Source: Symbiodinium natans (taxonomy: Eukaryota; Sar; Dinophyceae; Suessiales; Symbiodiniaceae). From it: DNA of 64,000 nucleotides. The notes under the pieces were generated by a model, which was not told the DNA's origin, made no database searches, and saw only the letters and a program-made list of their open reading frames with translations. A program made the translations under genes and the position numbers. The stretch covers positions 1-64,000 of the forward strand of contig CAJNDS010002307.1 of NCBI GenBank assembly GCA_905221605.1, written 5' to 3'. Positions 12,670-27,100 of the stretch are shown piece after piece (positions within the stretch are counted from its first letter, which is position 1; every line of letters starts with the position of its first letter).

Positions 12670-15600
12670 CTGCAATTAAGGAAATACTTCAGAAATGCCT
12701 TTCAGGGTTTGCAAGTCCTAAACCCCACACCCTAAACCCTAAACAGCCTAAATTTAGGAATCCCTAAAACCCAATAGTGGGGATCCCCGCATAGTTGAGG
12801 GAGATTCCGTAATTGAGGGGCAGCCGAGCCTGGCCTTGTCCTAGACAAGGATGCCAACTGCCCACAGGAAGAGCAAGGAGAGCACTGCTTCGGGTTTAGG
12901 GTTTAGGGTTTAGGGTTTAGGGTTTAGGGTTTAGGGTTTAGGGTTTAGGGTTTAGGGTTTAGGGTTTAGGGTTTAGGGTTTAGGGTTTCGGGTTTCGGGT
13001 TTAGGGTTTAGGGTTTAGGGTTTAGGGATTTTATTGTTTAGGGTTTAGGGTTTAGGGTTGTAGGTTCAGGGTTTCAGGTTCAAGCTGAATCCGTAAATCC
13101 CCAAACACTGACCCTAAACACTAGACCCTAAACATTCAGAACGTCATAATGTCTACTCACAGGAAAATTAAACGCATACCGTTAGCAACTCTTTTGCTGC
13201 ATGGGAAACCTAGCGATAGACTCAAAGACCTAAAGCCTAAGCTGCTTGACTCGGAGGTGGCATCCTTGCAATACTACTGGGGCCATTCAGCCCAACGCAC
13301 GACATGCGGCAAGCCCTCAATGTAGTGAAGTTGTAAAGCTATTCTAGGGGAGAAAAGTTTAACCATGGGGGTGCAAGGGAGCGCCTAAGCCCTAAACCCT
13401 AAACCCTACACCCTGCACCCTAAAGCCTAAACCCTAAACCCTACACCCTACACCCTAAACCCTAAAACTGGAGTGAGCTGCAAGCGCTGCTGGTGAGGGG
13501 GGGGGGGGGGGGGGGGGGGGGGCACCCTGGCCAGCTCCAGAGCTGGCACGACAGTCGCAGCGAAGGAGCTCCGAGTTAGGGTTTAGGGTTTAGGGTTCAG
13601 GGTTCAGGGTTCAGGGTTTAGGGTTCAGGGTTTAGCTGTACCTAGAAGGTGCCGGCGAACGCGGCAGGGGTGCTGGAACACAGAAAACGACCCCTAAACC
13701 TTGGGTCGGTGGGGCGACCATCCTAGCATTTAGCATGCAGGCATCGCACCGGCAGGCAATTGGAGCCCTTGCGAAACGTCAGATGAACGTGAGAGTGACA
13801 AACCCAGAAGAATGGGGTATTCCAACACGCACAGACCCAAGCATGAACTGAATTCAAGATCGAAAAGCCCTAAGTGATCCCAAAAGAACCAATGCTCAAC
13901 TCAATATAATAGGTTGGGTTTGGATGCTCTGCAGGAGCCATGCTTCTTCCACCACAGACAGCGGCACAAACTTTGGACCAAGACCGGAAACCCTAAACCA
14001 CCCACCCACCCACCCACCCACTCCCAAAGCACAAGCCTCGATCCGAGAGCACAGCATGCTTCTCAAGCTAGCATGTCCTTGACTTCGTAGCCCCGTAACC
14101 ATATTCTAACAAGGGTACCCTTTTCTTGGGTTGGCTACGTTCATAGTGGAACCTTCCCTAAACCCTAAACCCTAAACCCTAAACCCTAAACCCTAAACCC
14201 TGAACCTTCAACCCTAAACCCTAAACCCTAAACCCTAAACCCTAAACCCTAAACCTTATACAGATACGGGGCAGGTTTCAGGCCACAGCAGAAACTCGTG
14301 ACCAAGGCAAGGAGCCCCCAGCATCCCAGGCTTGGGGTTTTGGGTTTATAGGCATTTATAGGGTTTAGGGTTTAGGGTTTAGGGTTTAGGGTTTAGGATG
14401 CATGGGTTTAGGGTTTAGGGTTCAGGGCTTCGGGAACCCGAAATCAGGTCAAACATTGGGTGGTTGGCTTGGGAAGAAGCGCGAACCTTGACGCACACCA
14501 CAACACACGCCTGGTGCGGTACCTTGCGTGCGGAACATGTGACGCACCCTAAACCTTTAACCCTAAACCTTAAACCCTAAACCCTAAACATTAAACCCTA
14601 AACCTTAACTCCTAAACCCTAAACCCTAAACCTTCAGGGCTTGCACGGTTTCTGGCCGAAGAGTCGGCAAGGTGGACACCTCTGAATGAATCATACTCCC
14701 TGAAACTTGATGCTTAAGGTTTCGGATGCACGGGCTTAGGGTTTAGGGTTGAGGGTTTAGGGTGCGCGGCGATATCTAGGCTACCCTGCTTTGTCTCTCT
14801 ATCCAGAGCTGGCCAACACTGCCTGTGCCATCATGCTGAGCACCTTTGAAACTGTCTCGTGTCTGCAGCAGCTGAATTCTTGGAAGCCACCAAACAGGTC
14901 CTGCCAAAGGGAGTAGGGACTCCGAAAGGGTTTAGGATGTAGGCTCTAGGGCCCTACTTGCTGAGTACCCTGGGCCAAACAAGGGAAACCTTTCAAGTAT
15001 GGTAGGATTATAACCCTAAACCCTAAACCCTAAACCCTAAACCCTAAACCCTAAACCCTAAACCCTAAACCCTACTAAGAGGGTTTAGCTTCAGCCCCCA
15101 AAGTACCGGAAAAGTGAGGTCAAGAGGTGCCAACCTTTCGGCCCTTCAACATAGGGTTTAGGGTTTAGGGTTTAGGGTTTAGGGTTTAGGGTTTGAGCAC
15201 GCATCTTCGGGCAGTTGCAAGTGACCTTGGTATCGGTCCCTTAATTGGGGAACCCCTACATACCCCTTCGACACCCTACACAACCCAAGGGACCACGAAA
15301 CCAGCTTCGGAACGAAGCATGCCTCTTGAACAATTTGAGCCGTAGTAGCTCTCAAGTACGCAGAAGAGCTGAACCATCATGAAGAAAATTCTGTAAGAAC
15401 ACGAACAGGAGCAAAAGCAAATACAACTGTGAGAAGGTCACCTCAACAGACGCGCAGGCACACATGCGCATCTGAGTTTTTGCCCCTGCCACACTGACGC
15501 AGACTCAGCCTTTCCCGCGCTTGTCATTGATCTTTTGCCAGGCCAGTCGGCTGCTAGGAGAAGTACGGCGCTAATCCTGCCAACAAGACTCGACACGCCT

Positions 15601-18579
15601 GCTTCTGGGCTTGCTCGCGCAGCACGTCCGACCAATTTTCGGGCAGGGGCTTCTCCGTGATGGCAGAATGCAGCCCGCCAAGCTTTCCAAAACTGTGGGA
15701 GGTGTAGGGTGTAGGTTTAGGGTTTAGGGTTTAGGGTTTGGGGTTTGGGGTTTGGGGTTTGGGGTTTGGGGTTTGGGGTTTGGGGTTTGGGGTTTAGGGT
15801 TTACGGCTTAGGGCTTAATTAGGGTTTGCCATCTTCGTCTTAGGCCTGCACTCTACTGCAAAAGAGCATGGAAGTCACCCAGACCCTACATAGACAAGCC
15901 AAAGCCCAAAGCTTCTGCTAAGAAACCCACAAGCCCGCGTTTTGGTGCAAAAGCCTTTGGTGTTCTTAGGGTCACGTTTTCCTATACTGCCCGCACCCTA
16001 ACCAGCCCCCACACAAAACAAGGCCCAAAGAGCTCGAGCATGCCTCGTTCCCTTTCAACCCCCGAAGGCCCTGGTTTGTTCGCACATAAACCCTTTGCAA
16101 GGCAAGTCTAACGGGCCTAAACCCTCAACACCCTACACCCTACTGGCCCTGAACCCTGAACCCTAGACCACTGCAAGGTTTGAAAGGCCGAACCCTGACT
16201 CCCCTAAGTCCCCTAGGTCCTCTAAGTAGGTCATAGGTAGACCTAAACCCAAAACCCTAAACCCTAAACCCTAAACCCTGAACCCTGAACCCTAACCCCT
16301 AAACCCTAACCCTACACCTTAAACCCTAAACCCTAAACCCTGAACCCTAAACCCTAAACCCTAAGTACCCCTGAACCTCCAATTCCCCCTCCTCGCTCCC
16401 CCCCCCCCCTGTCCAGGGCGGCCCTTAGATGGGGCTCAGGGTCCGGCTGCCACCTGCATCGTGGATGGGTTTAGGGTTTAGGGTTTAGGGTTTAGGGTTT
16501 AGGGTTTAGGGTTTAGGGTTTAGGGTTTAGGGTTTAGGGTTTAGGGTTTAGGGTTTAGGGTTTAGGGTTTAGGGTTTAGGGTTCAGGGTTTAGGGTTTCG
16601 GGTTGAGGGTTGAGGGTTGTAGGGTTTAGGGTTTAGGGTTGAGGGTTAAGGGTTAAGGGTTTAGGGTACCCTATAAGCCTAAACTCCTAAGCCCTAAGCC
16701 CTGAACCCCCAATCCCAAAGCGTTGAAACGTTGAAACCTGGCGTCGGGACCGATCTTTCGAAAGATGCTGGTGGGTAACTGTGCCACAAGAGCAGGCTTT
16801 CAGTCGCTTGCTGGGTAACTCTGATTCAAGAGCACACTTTCTGTCTGTCAGATCACATGATCGGAGTCGAAACGTTCCAAGACTTGTTACTGCGAAGCAC
16901 GAGGAATCACATGCACCAGGCGCTCCCCAAAGATGCGCCATGTACTCGTAGACGGCATTTCCGAATCCTGCGACTGCCTGCAGCTGCAACTGTGACAGCG
17001 GGATGTCCCAAAGCCCTGCTGGCACGCGCAGAGACTCACGGCCAGCGCCGAGGTTCACAATGCTGAGCATCTAGGTGGCAACCCACTTCAACGGTCACTG
17101 ACACTGAGTCGCTGAAGCGACTTGGTGACAAAACAACCTGGGCCTAAAGCCTAATGAAAATAGTGCTGTTTTTCAGCAAGAAATACGGGGCATACATTGT
17201 TGACAGGACACGGTATAGAGCACAGCGCCAATCAACGGTATTGACATGCCATTTCCTGAGGGGATATTTGAAAAATGCTAAACCCTAAACCCTAAACCCT
17301 AAACCCTAAACCCTAAACCCTAAACCCTAAACCCTAAACCCTAAACCCTAAACCCTAAACCCTGGAGGGTACAAGTAAATTTTGGGAAATGCCCATATTG
17401 ACTACGTGCATCAAGCCTCTCTTGCTGGGTGGCCTGGCTCTAAGCCACAGCTTGGTGCCCCACAAGCCCGAGACCCTACACAACAAACCAGCACAGGATG
17501 TAAGCTTCCTTCTTCCCAAAAATTCCGTAACATTGAAGTAGCTCACTGGCCTACACCCAACCTAGGCCCCAAACCCTTAAACCCTAAACCCTAAACCCCA
17601 AACCCTGAACCCCGAAACCCTGATTTCAAGCAAAAGAGGGCCTTCCATCCCAACAAAGGGGCGACTCTCAGCCTGTCAGTTGAGGGCTTAGGGTTTCGGG
17701 TTTAGGGTTTAGGGTTTCGGGTTTAGGGCTAAGGGTATCGGGTTTCGGGTTTGGGGTTTGGGGAGTGGGGTTTGGGGTTTAAGGTTTGGGGCTCAGAGTT
17801 TGGGGTGCAGGGTTGGGGCTTTCGGGTTTGGGGTTTAGGGTTTGGGGTTTAGGGTTAAAGTAACCATGGGGTTCGGGTTGCGGGTGGGGCATGAGGATTT
17901 TCGAAGCTCTGTGGATGAGATTCTGCAGCAAATCTCCAAGTAACTCTGGGTTGACACGCGCAGCAGGTCCGGGTAAACCCTAAACCCTAAACCCTCAACC
18001 CTGAACCCTAAACCCTGAACCCTAAACCCGAAACCCTGAACCCTAAACCCTAAGCGCTAAACCCTAAAACCCCCCCCCAGTGAAATGGGGAGACGCATGG
18101 GTCTGAAGGGGGCAAGTCTCGATCTCTCCCACAAAGCTGTAAACGCCACCTCGTACTAAAAGTCCTTCATGGGGATTGGGGATGTTCCCCCTGAGGGTTT
18201 AGGGTTTAGGGTTTAGGGTTTAGGGTTTAGGGTTTGTGGTTTGTCCTTAGTTGGACAAATCGTACCCCTTATTACTATAACCCCCATACCCCCTGAAATT
18301 CCTCTCACATAGTGCCTGCAAACCCGATGAAGGATCAGGTTGAGGGATTTGGGTTGTTAAGGTAAGTGTTTAGGTTTTCTGCCTTGACCCTGAACCCTAT
18401 GCTCAAGAAATCCAAAACCCTGTAGTGAGGGGTTAGGATAAACATGTATTTCAGAGGGCCCTAAGTAGGGATACATATGTATATATATATATATGTATGT
18501 ATATGCTCTAACTGCTAGCTTTATCCACAGTCTCCTGCACATGAAATGTTTGGGGTTGAGAGTGTCCCCCTCACTTTAC

Positions 18580-18732
18580 AGGATACAGGGAGGGACCCCC
18601 AGAAGGGGCCCTTGATCTTGTTCCCCTATATAACCTTTTTTTATATACCTCAGAAAAAAAAGCCCCTATGTGCCCAAGTAGCCCCTACATTACCCCTAAG
18701 GTCTCTTATAAGGGTCCCTACGTTAGGCCCTT
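18580..18732 (+). repeat. Dispersed repeat shared with 53022-53205
   Basis: Both copies run GGATACA(A)GGAAGGACCCC, AGGGGCCCTT-like, a TATATA stretch, AAGTAGTCCC/CCCC, then CCCTAAGGTC and AAGGGGGTCCCT-like ends, in the same order. Identity is moderate with indels. Noncoding; possibly an old short mobile element. Confidence 0.55.
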
Positions 18733-20963
18733 GGTCACTGCACCACCCCAAAACCCTAAACCCTTAAACCCTAAACCCTTAAACCCTCAAACCCTTAAAC
18801 CCTCAAACCCTTAAGCCCTGAAACCCGTAAACCCTACACCCTAAAACCCTTAACTCTAAGCCCTTTTTTTCCTCTCTCTCCTAAGCGTCGAGTCAAATCA
18901 ATGGGAAAACTGTCATGCAGCTCATGGCAGAGACTCCCTGCGCTTCCCCTGGACCAAGGCGTGCTCCCCAAACCTGAACCCTAAACCCGAAACCCTAAAC
19001 CCTAAACCCTGAAACCTGAAGCCTGAACCCTAAATCCTAAACAAACCCTAACCCTACGAACCCTAAAAAGGCTTGGGGTTTCGGACTTTGGGGTCTGTGC
19101 GTCTGTAGTCTACAGCGTTTACAGGGCTCTGGGACCCCTTTTTGTAGGGAATGCTTCTTCATCCGTTCAACCCTAAACCCTAAACCCTAAACCCTAAACC
19201 CTAAACCCTAAACCCTAAGCCCTAAGCCCTAAACCCTAAACCCTAAACCCTAAACCCTAAACCCTTGAAGTGCCACAAGGGGAGTCTCTGCAAACTTGGG
19301 CCGAGCGCCTGGGAAGATGCCCCTGGCTCTCTCGAAGGGCTGCGCTCAGCTGAAGAGGCTAGAGCCCCCCCGAAGTCGACCCTCAAAGGGTTTAGGGTTT
19401 AGGGTTTAGGGTTTAGGGTTTAGGGTTTAGGGTTTAGGGTTTAGGGTTTAGGGTTCAGGGTTCAGGGTTCAGGGTTTAATGCTTAGGGCTTAGGGTGTGG
19501 TATATTGTCGCGCAGGTCTTTGGTGCTAGGGTTCAGGGCTTAGGGAATAATATCCTGTTCAGGCCAAACCCTAAACCCTAAACCCTAAACTCAAGCCTGA
19601 AAAACCCCAAGATCATGAACCCTAAATCCTGCGCCCTAAGCCCCCTGAACCCTCAAGCTAGGTAGGGGAGAGGTCTGCTGGGACTATGAACCCTATAAGG
19701 CCTATAAACCCTATAATCCCCTGTAAACCCTATAAACCCTTTCAACCCTATAAACTCTAAACCCGATAAACCCTGTAAACCCTTTAAACCCTATAAACCC
19801 TATAGACCCTGTAAAGCTTATGCTTGGGCTCAGGGTGCCCCCGCTCCGGCTGGCATCTCAGAAAGGCTTGTGGACGCCTTGCGGTTTGGGGGTTTAGGGT
19901 TTAGGGTTTAAGGTTTAGGGTTTAGGGTCTAGGATTTAGGGTTTGGGGTCAAGGTTTAGGGTTTAGGGTGTAGGGTTTAGGGTTTATGCAAGGACACAAG
20001 GGAGGATAGCAAAGACGAGTGAGGTGGAGGCACCGGTGTTGTGGCCAAGGCCCCTTTTTGTGGAAATAGCCGAGCTTGTAGCAGTAGCAATAAACCCAAG
20101 CTTCAGCCAGAAGAAGCAGAAGCCTGCTCCCTGAAGCCGAAAATCTGCACCCTAAACCCTAAACCCCAAAACCCCAAACCCTCAACCCTGAACCCTACAA
20201 ACCCTAAACCCCAAACCCTAGACCCGAAGCCCTATACGCTAAACCCTAAACCCTAAACCCTAAACCCTAAACCCTAAACCCTAAACCCTAAACCCTAAAC
20301 CCTAAACCCTAAACCCTAAACCCTAAACCCTAAACCCTAAACCCTGTTGTGCTCCTGGCCTCCTGCTGAAAGGTCTGCTCGGAGTCAGGGGTCGACCGTG
20401 GCCGGAAGGTACCTGGGGGCTGGGTCTAGGGTTTAGGGTTTAGGGTTTAGGGTTTAGGGTTTAGGGTTTAGGGTTTAGGGTTTAGGGTTTAGGGTTTAGG
20501 GTTTAGGGTTTAGGGTTTAAGGTTTAGGGTTCAGGGTTAAGGGTTTAGGGCTAGAAGGCTTCAGGGCAGTGCCCATACAATTTGTGCCACAACTCGAGGC
20601 CAACAGCGGCTCTAACTGCAACGCTACAGGAGTTCAGAATACTTTGCCAGGCATTAACCCTAAACCCTAAACCCTAAACCCTAAACCCGAAACCCGAAAC
20701 CCTAAACCCTAAACCCTAAACCCTAAACCCTAAACCCTACACCCTACCTAAACCCTAAACCCTAAACCCTAACCCCCGCAGCTGGGCCTGACCCGCATAT
20801 CCGAAGCCGAGCCGACTAGGGTTTAGGCTTTTGGGTGTTGGGCTTTTGTTCGTTTAGGGTTTTGGGTTTAGGGTTTAGGGTCGAGGGTCTAGGTTTTAGG
20901 GTTTAGGGTTTATCGTTTAGGGTCTAGGGCCGATCCTCACAGTTGCCCCAGCCGCGACTCATT

Positions 20964-23900
20964 TCAGCCAAAGGAACGGTCGTGAAACATGAGAAGCGAG
21001 AACTGGACCACTGCAATCGGCATCAGGAACCAGGACTGCGAGTAAGCCTGCATCGAGCCAGTTCTGCTACCTACAGGCTTGGGGGGGGGGGGGTAGAGCT
21101 TAGAGTTTAGAGTTTAGGGTTAAGGGTTTGGGGTTTAGGGTTTAGGGTCTGTAAACCCAAAACCCAAAACCCAAAACCCAAAACCCTAAGCCCTAAACCC
21201 TAAACCCTAAACCCTAAACCCTAAACCCTAAACCCTAAACCCTAAACCCTAAACCCAATCAAGGGGGTTGATTGTAACAGCCTACAGACACTTAAGGTAC
21301 GAGGCGAGAGCTAGATCCCCGAGAGCGATGCGTTGCGATCTGTCAGTACGGTTTAGGGTCTTGGGGCTTTCGGGTTTAGGGTTTGGGGCTTAGAGTTTAA
21401 GGCACCATGTTGAGGAAGATTATCTTATTGCCTCGAATATTTGGTTCCAATCGGTACAAGAAAGACGCAATGGTCATATGGCTCATATGACTACCACAGG
21501 GTTCTTGGGGGTTGGGTGACGAAAAAACAGCCCTCAACCCTCAACCCTCAACCCAAATAATCAACCCTCACCCACCCCTTTTAAAGCCGAATAGGTTTCA
21601 ACCCAGACAGCCCATGTCCATTTTCAACATCACGGCAGTGAGAAATGTTCTTGCTGTTTGGATTGCAACAACTTTACCAAGTAGTATGGGTATTTCCACG
21701 ATAGGGGACGCGTCTTTATTATACCCCGACATTCCGCAAATCCATATGATAGGAATTCTACCTAAAGTCCCTTGGTGCCCTCTATTTTGGACCCCCTCCT
21801 GTCGACCCCCACCCCCCCCCCCCCCCCCCCCCCCCCAATATTGCTTTATTGCCCTAAGCCCTAAGCGCCAAGCCCCAAGCCCAAAGCCAGCCCTAAGCCC
21901 TCAGCCCTCAGCCCTCAGCCCTCAGCCCTCAGCCCTAGGCCCTAAGCCCTAAGCCCTAAGCCCTAAGCCCTAAGCCCTAAGCCCTAAGCCCTAAGCCCTA
22001 AGCCCTAAGCCCTAAGCCCTAAGCCCAGCAACAACCCAAAAACCCTAAATCTTAAATCCTAAACCCTAAACCCCTGCCTCCTCACCAAAGGGGTTTCCGG
22101 CCAACGCCAAGGCTGCGAGCATGGCACCGAGGATGGTTGAGAAGACTGTGGTGGCGGCATTGCCTTTGCGGCTTTAGGGTTTAGGATCTAGGGTTTAGGA
22201 TCTAGGGTTTGGGGTTTAGGGTTGAGGCTTCAGGGTCATGGGTTTTGTGTTTCGGGCTTGGGCTTCATTCAGGGTTTAGGGTTTAGGGTTCGGGGTTGAG
22301 GCTTCAGGGTTGAGGGTCGTGTCATTTTGGGTTTCGGGTTTAGGTAGGGTTAGGGGTTCTAGACCCTAAACTCTAAACCCTAAACCCCTAAACCCAAAAC
22401 CCAAAACCCTAAACCCTAAACCGTAAACCTCAAGCTGCATTCCCTTACCCGACAAAGCAAGGCAGCCACCCAAGCTCATCCCCCCCCCCCCCCCCCATTC
22501 TCAGGGAAGTGGCCGCCTAAACTTAGGGTTTAGGGTTTTAGGTTTAGGGTTTAGGGTTTAGGGTTTAGGGTTTAGGGTTTAGGGTTTAGGGTTTAGGGTT
22601 TAGGGTTTAGGGTTTAGGGTTTAGGGTTTAGGGTTTAGGGTTTAGGGTTTAGGGTTTAGGGTTTAGGGTTTAGGGTTTAGGGTTTAGGGTCTAGGGTCTA
22701 GGGTCTAGGGTCCAGGGTTTAGGGTCGAGGGTTCAGGGTTCAACAAAACCCCAAAACGGCCAAGCGGCACGTCTGTTCTCTCTCCTGATCCGAGAACTTC
22801 TGGCATGAGACGAACCTAGGGTTTAGGGTTTAGGGTTTAGGGTTTAGGGTTTAGGGTTTAGGTTTAGGGTTTAGGGTTGAGGGTTGAGGGTGTAGGGGCT
22901 TGAGGGTTTAGGGTTTAGGGACAAGAGGGTTCAGAAGGGGTCCCTTTCAAGGGTCCCCCATATCCTACCCAGGAGAACCTCTGCTTTTTGTTGTCTTTTG
23001 AGGGGCTCGTGGGCTTTGAGCTCTTGTTTAGGGTTTAGGGTTTAAGGCTGGGGGTCAACCAGGGTCTGTGGATTAAATCGGTTTTGAGGGGTTTATGGTT
23101 AAGGGTTTATGGCGAAGGGTTGAAGGGTTTAGGGCTTTAGGATTGGGGCGTTTGCACGGTACGAAGTGCTTATGGCGCTGGGACTTGCGCCTGCCATTTA
23201 GAAGGGCGCGCCCGTGTCTGCACGACACGTGCTCGACCCCCTAGAAGCCAAATAGTACGCTCAAGGTCCTTGGAGTCAACGTTTGGTGAAGTTCTCTAAT
23301 TAACTAGGGTTTAGGGTTTCAGGGTTTAAACCTTATAACCCTAAATACTAACCCTTTGTAGTGGTTGTAGGGATACAGGGCACCCACCTGACCTGTCATC
23401 GGTGCCCAGAAAGGGCCTCAAAATCAGGAGTCGATCGTTTGTCAAGCCAAGTCGCAGAGCGCACAGGATGGTATGGGGGTTTAGGGTTTAGGGTTTAGGG
23501 TTTAGGGTTTAGGGTTTAGGGTTTAGGGTTTAGGGTTTAGGGTTTCGGCTCACCCGGTTTCCGGTGTCAAAAGAGAACCCTCCGAACCCTGCATGTCACT
23601 CCCTTAGAACAACTCCCTTCAACCCTCAAACGTCGCCTAAGCCCCTCTTTAACCCTCAACCCTGAACAGTCAACCACAAGCTCCACTCCACGACCCGCAG
23701 CCCTAAACCCTATAAACCCTAAACCTACTAGGACCTACCTCCAAACATCTCCCCCCCCCCCCCCCCAAACCGCAAGCTCCCCAACGTCCGGGCTCAGTTT
23801 AGGGTTCATGTTTCGGGGTTCAGGGTTTAGGGTGCTAGGGTTGAGATTCCAAGTGGCTTGAAGAACATCTTGGCACACTTCTGGAGGTTGCCCGTGGTGA

Positions 23901-24161
23901 GCGTAGTCATGATGAAGAGCCTAGAGTAGGGGACAGGATTAGGGGTTTAGGGTTTAGGAGGGTTAAGGTTTAGGTAGGATTTGGGGGACTCTTGGGAATA
24001 TAGACCCTCTGAATAAGGTCCCTGTTTAATAGAGCCAGAAGAAGCTTAAGAAGGGCTCCCCTTCAGGGGTCTGCCTTGTCCTACCTAGGATCTTTTTTAG
24101 GGCGATTTCCGAAAATAGCGGGGTACCCTTTTGGGAGGCTCCTGTAATCAAGGATTTTACT

Positions 24162-24193
<32 letters not shown>

Positions 24194-27100
24194 GGGGGGG
24201 GGGGGGGGTTATTGAGGGTTCTCCTATTTTGGGAAATGCCCATATGGTTTGAGGGTATAAGGTTCATGCTCATAAGACGAAGAGCCTATATCTAGGTTGC
24301 CCAATTACCTAGGATGAAACAGGGTGCCCGTTTTTTGCTTGAAGGGTTGAATTAAGAACCCTAAACCCTAAACCCTAAACCCCCCCCCCCCCGAAAAACA
24401 AATACAGGGAATAAGGTACGCATGGGCATCCTAGATATGGTTTGAGGGTGTAAGGTTCATAGTCATAAGTTCAGACTTTAGGCTTTGCGCTTTGGGTTCA
24501 GGGCTTCGGGGTTTGGGGTTTAACTAGGGTTTAGGACCTAAACACACTGTAGGGTGCAGGGGCTCAGGCGGTGCGATTTCGAGTAGTTTGTCAACATGGT
24601 CCCTGCCTTTGCAATAGTAGGGTTTGGGGCTTCTCACTGGGAAGCGCCGGCGGTCAAAGCGAGTGATCAATGGGATGCGAAGCCGCATCACATTTCGGCA
24701 CCATTCCGAGTTACAGATTGGGATGCTGACTTCATATAACCTATATAAGGATAGCAGACCTCCTCAAAGAAACGTCCCTCTAAACCCTAAACCCTAAACC
24801 AAAAACCGCAAACCCCAAACCCTAAACCCTTTTCTTGAGACTGCTACCTTCACAAGGAGAGCCTGCCAAGGCATAGATGCACACATCCAAAAAGGGTTTA
24901 GGGTTTAGGGTTTAGGGTTTAGGGTTTAGGGTTTAGGGTTTAGGGTTTAGGGTTTAGGGTGACCCAAGAATAGCCTAGGAATCAAATGGGTACCTTTTCT
25001 CTGGTAGCCCAGTAACCAGACCATTATCAGAACACACTTTTTGGGTTGGTGACTTGAATAAGGGGAACCTCAAACCAAAAATGGGAAAAGGGTACCACTG
25101 GGCTACCAAGTTCTTGGCTAACAACGACACCTTGAAAGAAGGGAACAAGGGGGTTTAGGGTTTAGGGTTTAGGGTTTAGGGTTTAGGGTTTAGGGTTTAG
25201 GGTTTAGGGTTTAGGGTTTAGGGCGAGGGCCCTAGCAAAGGCAGCAATCGGCCTTTCCTTCCCTTAGAAGGACGAAACCGGAATTCACAACGCCTTGAAA
25301 GCCGCAACTCAAACCTTGAGACTCGTTTTGGGCTTCAGGGTTTACCGGCTTTCGGGCTTAGGGCCTGGTTTAGGGATTAGGGTTTAGGGTTTTTAAGGTT
25401 TAGGGTTTAAGGTTTAGGGTTTAGGGCCTGTATAAGCAAGCCTTTTGGAGTTGAGACTCTCTCTGTTGACTTGCACCCAAGACCTACCCACTGAGCCTTG
25501 TAACAAGAACGACACTGAAGAACACGAGTTCGGCTTGGGCCCTGACACTAAACCCTGAACCCTGAACCCTAAACCCTGAACACTGAACCCTAAACGCTAG
25601 ACCCTAAGCCCTCAACCCCAAATTAAACCCCAAACCTTTCGCCAGCCCAGTCACTTGCCCGAAAGGTTGGAGTTCGGGGATGGGATGAAGTTCATCGCTC
25701 CCAGAGAGGCGGCGACGAAGCAAACGCTCCAGTCATTCCCGTGTGTGACGATGTCGATCGTCTGGCGAGTTTAGGATTTAGCGTTTGGGGTTTCGGGTTT
25801 AGGCTTCTTTCTGCTTGAACTCATGGCCCCTAAACTAGTTCAATTGGGACTTGCTGCAACCTCGTGTAACTTCTGCATGGCCCAGGGACGCTCGCAGTAC
25901 ATCAGTTCAGGCTTCGGGTTGTTGGTGCTTCAGCGCCTGCAGCCCCGCAGTCCTAGTCAACAGACCCACCTATACTACAACCAAACCGCCGGAAGCACGA
26001 AACCCCAAAGCGAGCTTCCCCCAGACATCGGAAAGAAGAAAGAGCACCCTTTTCTGGCGCTACTTGTGGGCTTTATTCAGGAACCCAACAACCACCCCCT
26101 CCCTCCTAACAGGAAAGGGAGAAGAACCCCATAATGCATCCAAGAACCCCTACTTCCTGTATACTCGTAAGACCTCAAGCCTTCTTCCCGAAACACCGGT
26201 GTTTTTTGATTCAGGGTGTAGGTTCTAGGGGCAACCCCACTATTCTTCCTTCGAGCGACTGCACCTGAAACGCTAAACTCTTCGCCTGTGGTCTGGAACC
26301 CTCTACATGAGCGCCAAAGGCCCAAAGTATACTGCTTCTAAACACAAACCCGAATACACTGCTTCTAAACCTCTAATTACACCGAGCCCTCAAACCTGAA
26401 ACCTAAACCCCAAACCCCAAACCCCACACCCCAAACCCTAAACCCTAAACCCTAAACCCTAAACCCTAAACCCTAAACCCTACACCCCAAACATGGCTTT
26501 CGGGGGAGCCCAGGCACGGCCCCAAGAATGGTCAGAAAGGCCACCAAGAACGCCGCCGATCGCACGGGGAAAACGCTCCTGTTAGGGTTTAGGGTTCAGG
26601 GGTTTAAGGGTGTAAGGGTTTAAAGGTTTAAGGGTTTCGAGGGTTTCTAGGGCCTTCTCAAGGGCTCAATAGGGATGCAGAAGTCATTTTTGGCAGCATT
26701 TTTTGCGTGGTTTCTGCTTGCGTTGGGTCAAGTTCTTTGGAAGTTGTTGGTGGCGTCAGCGTTTGACCTGTTGGGCGCCTCGGGGGCTGACAGCTGACCT
26801 TCGGGAGCTTCAGTGACCGACTGTGGTTGTGTTGGGCTCCCCCGCGGCCCTGAACCTCATGCGCAAAGCAATGTAGGAGGGTGTTTAAGGTTCAGGCGAG
26901 ATTGATTTTGGTCCTGGGCGGTTCTCAGCATTCTAAGTTTACCAGGATTGCTTTGAGGCTTACAGGGATACTACCGGGATGCCTTTAAAGTCTAAGTTTA
27001 CCAGGAGACCTTTGAGGCTTATCGGGATACTACTGGGATGCCTTTCAAGTTCCCCAAGCTACCTTTGTTGTTTAGCAAAGAGCCTGAGGCGAACAGCCTA

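Larger units (their letters stand above)
9100..20900 (-). other. Telomere-like arrays with unassigned exon-like segments, mostly minus strand
   Basis: No gene could be assigned. Minus-strand open stretches with good-looking splice signals: about 14805-14900 (after CTCCCTTTGGCAG, reads DLFGGFQEFS...), 16910-17056 (SIVNLGAGRESLR...), 15563-15690 (ITEKPLPENWSDVL...), 17366-17485, 20565-20655, 11153-11240 and 10920-11028. None matches a family I recognise. Equally convincing open frames lie inside mapped introns of the DUF1275 gene, so several here may be chance. Between them are arrays, poly-G/C tracts and the dispersed repeats listed separately. Confidence 0.35.

Noticed and set aside
24545-24742. 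Minus-strand stop-free stretch of over 60 codons with protein-like composition
   Set aside because: It lies between DUF1275 exons E and F, which already join in phase (AA|G). It is probably intron, and it warns that open frames without a family match are weak evidence here.
25823-26228. Overlapping plus-strand ORFs of 103 and 125 codons
   Set aside because: Two frames over the same DNA with no domains, antisense to the DUF1275 gene (between exons E and D).
26745-26838. Pro/Ser/Ala-rich minus frame after an AG acceptor
   Set aside because: It sits between DUF1275 exons C and D, which join directly in phase, so it is not needed and may be chance.
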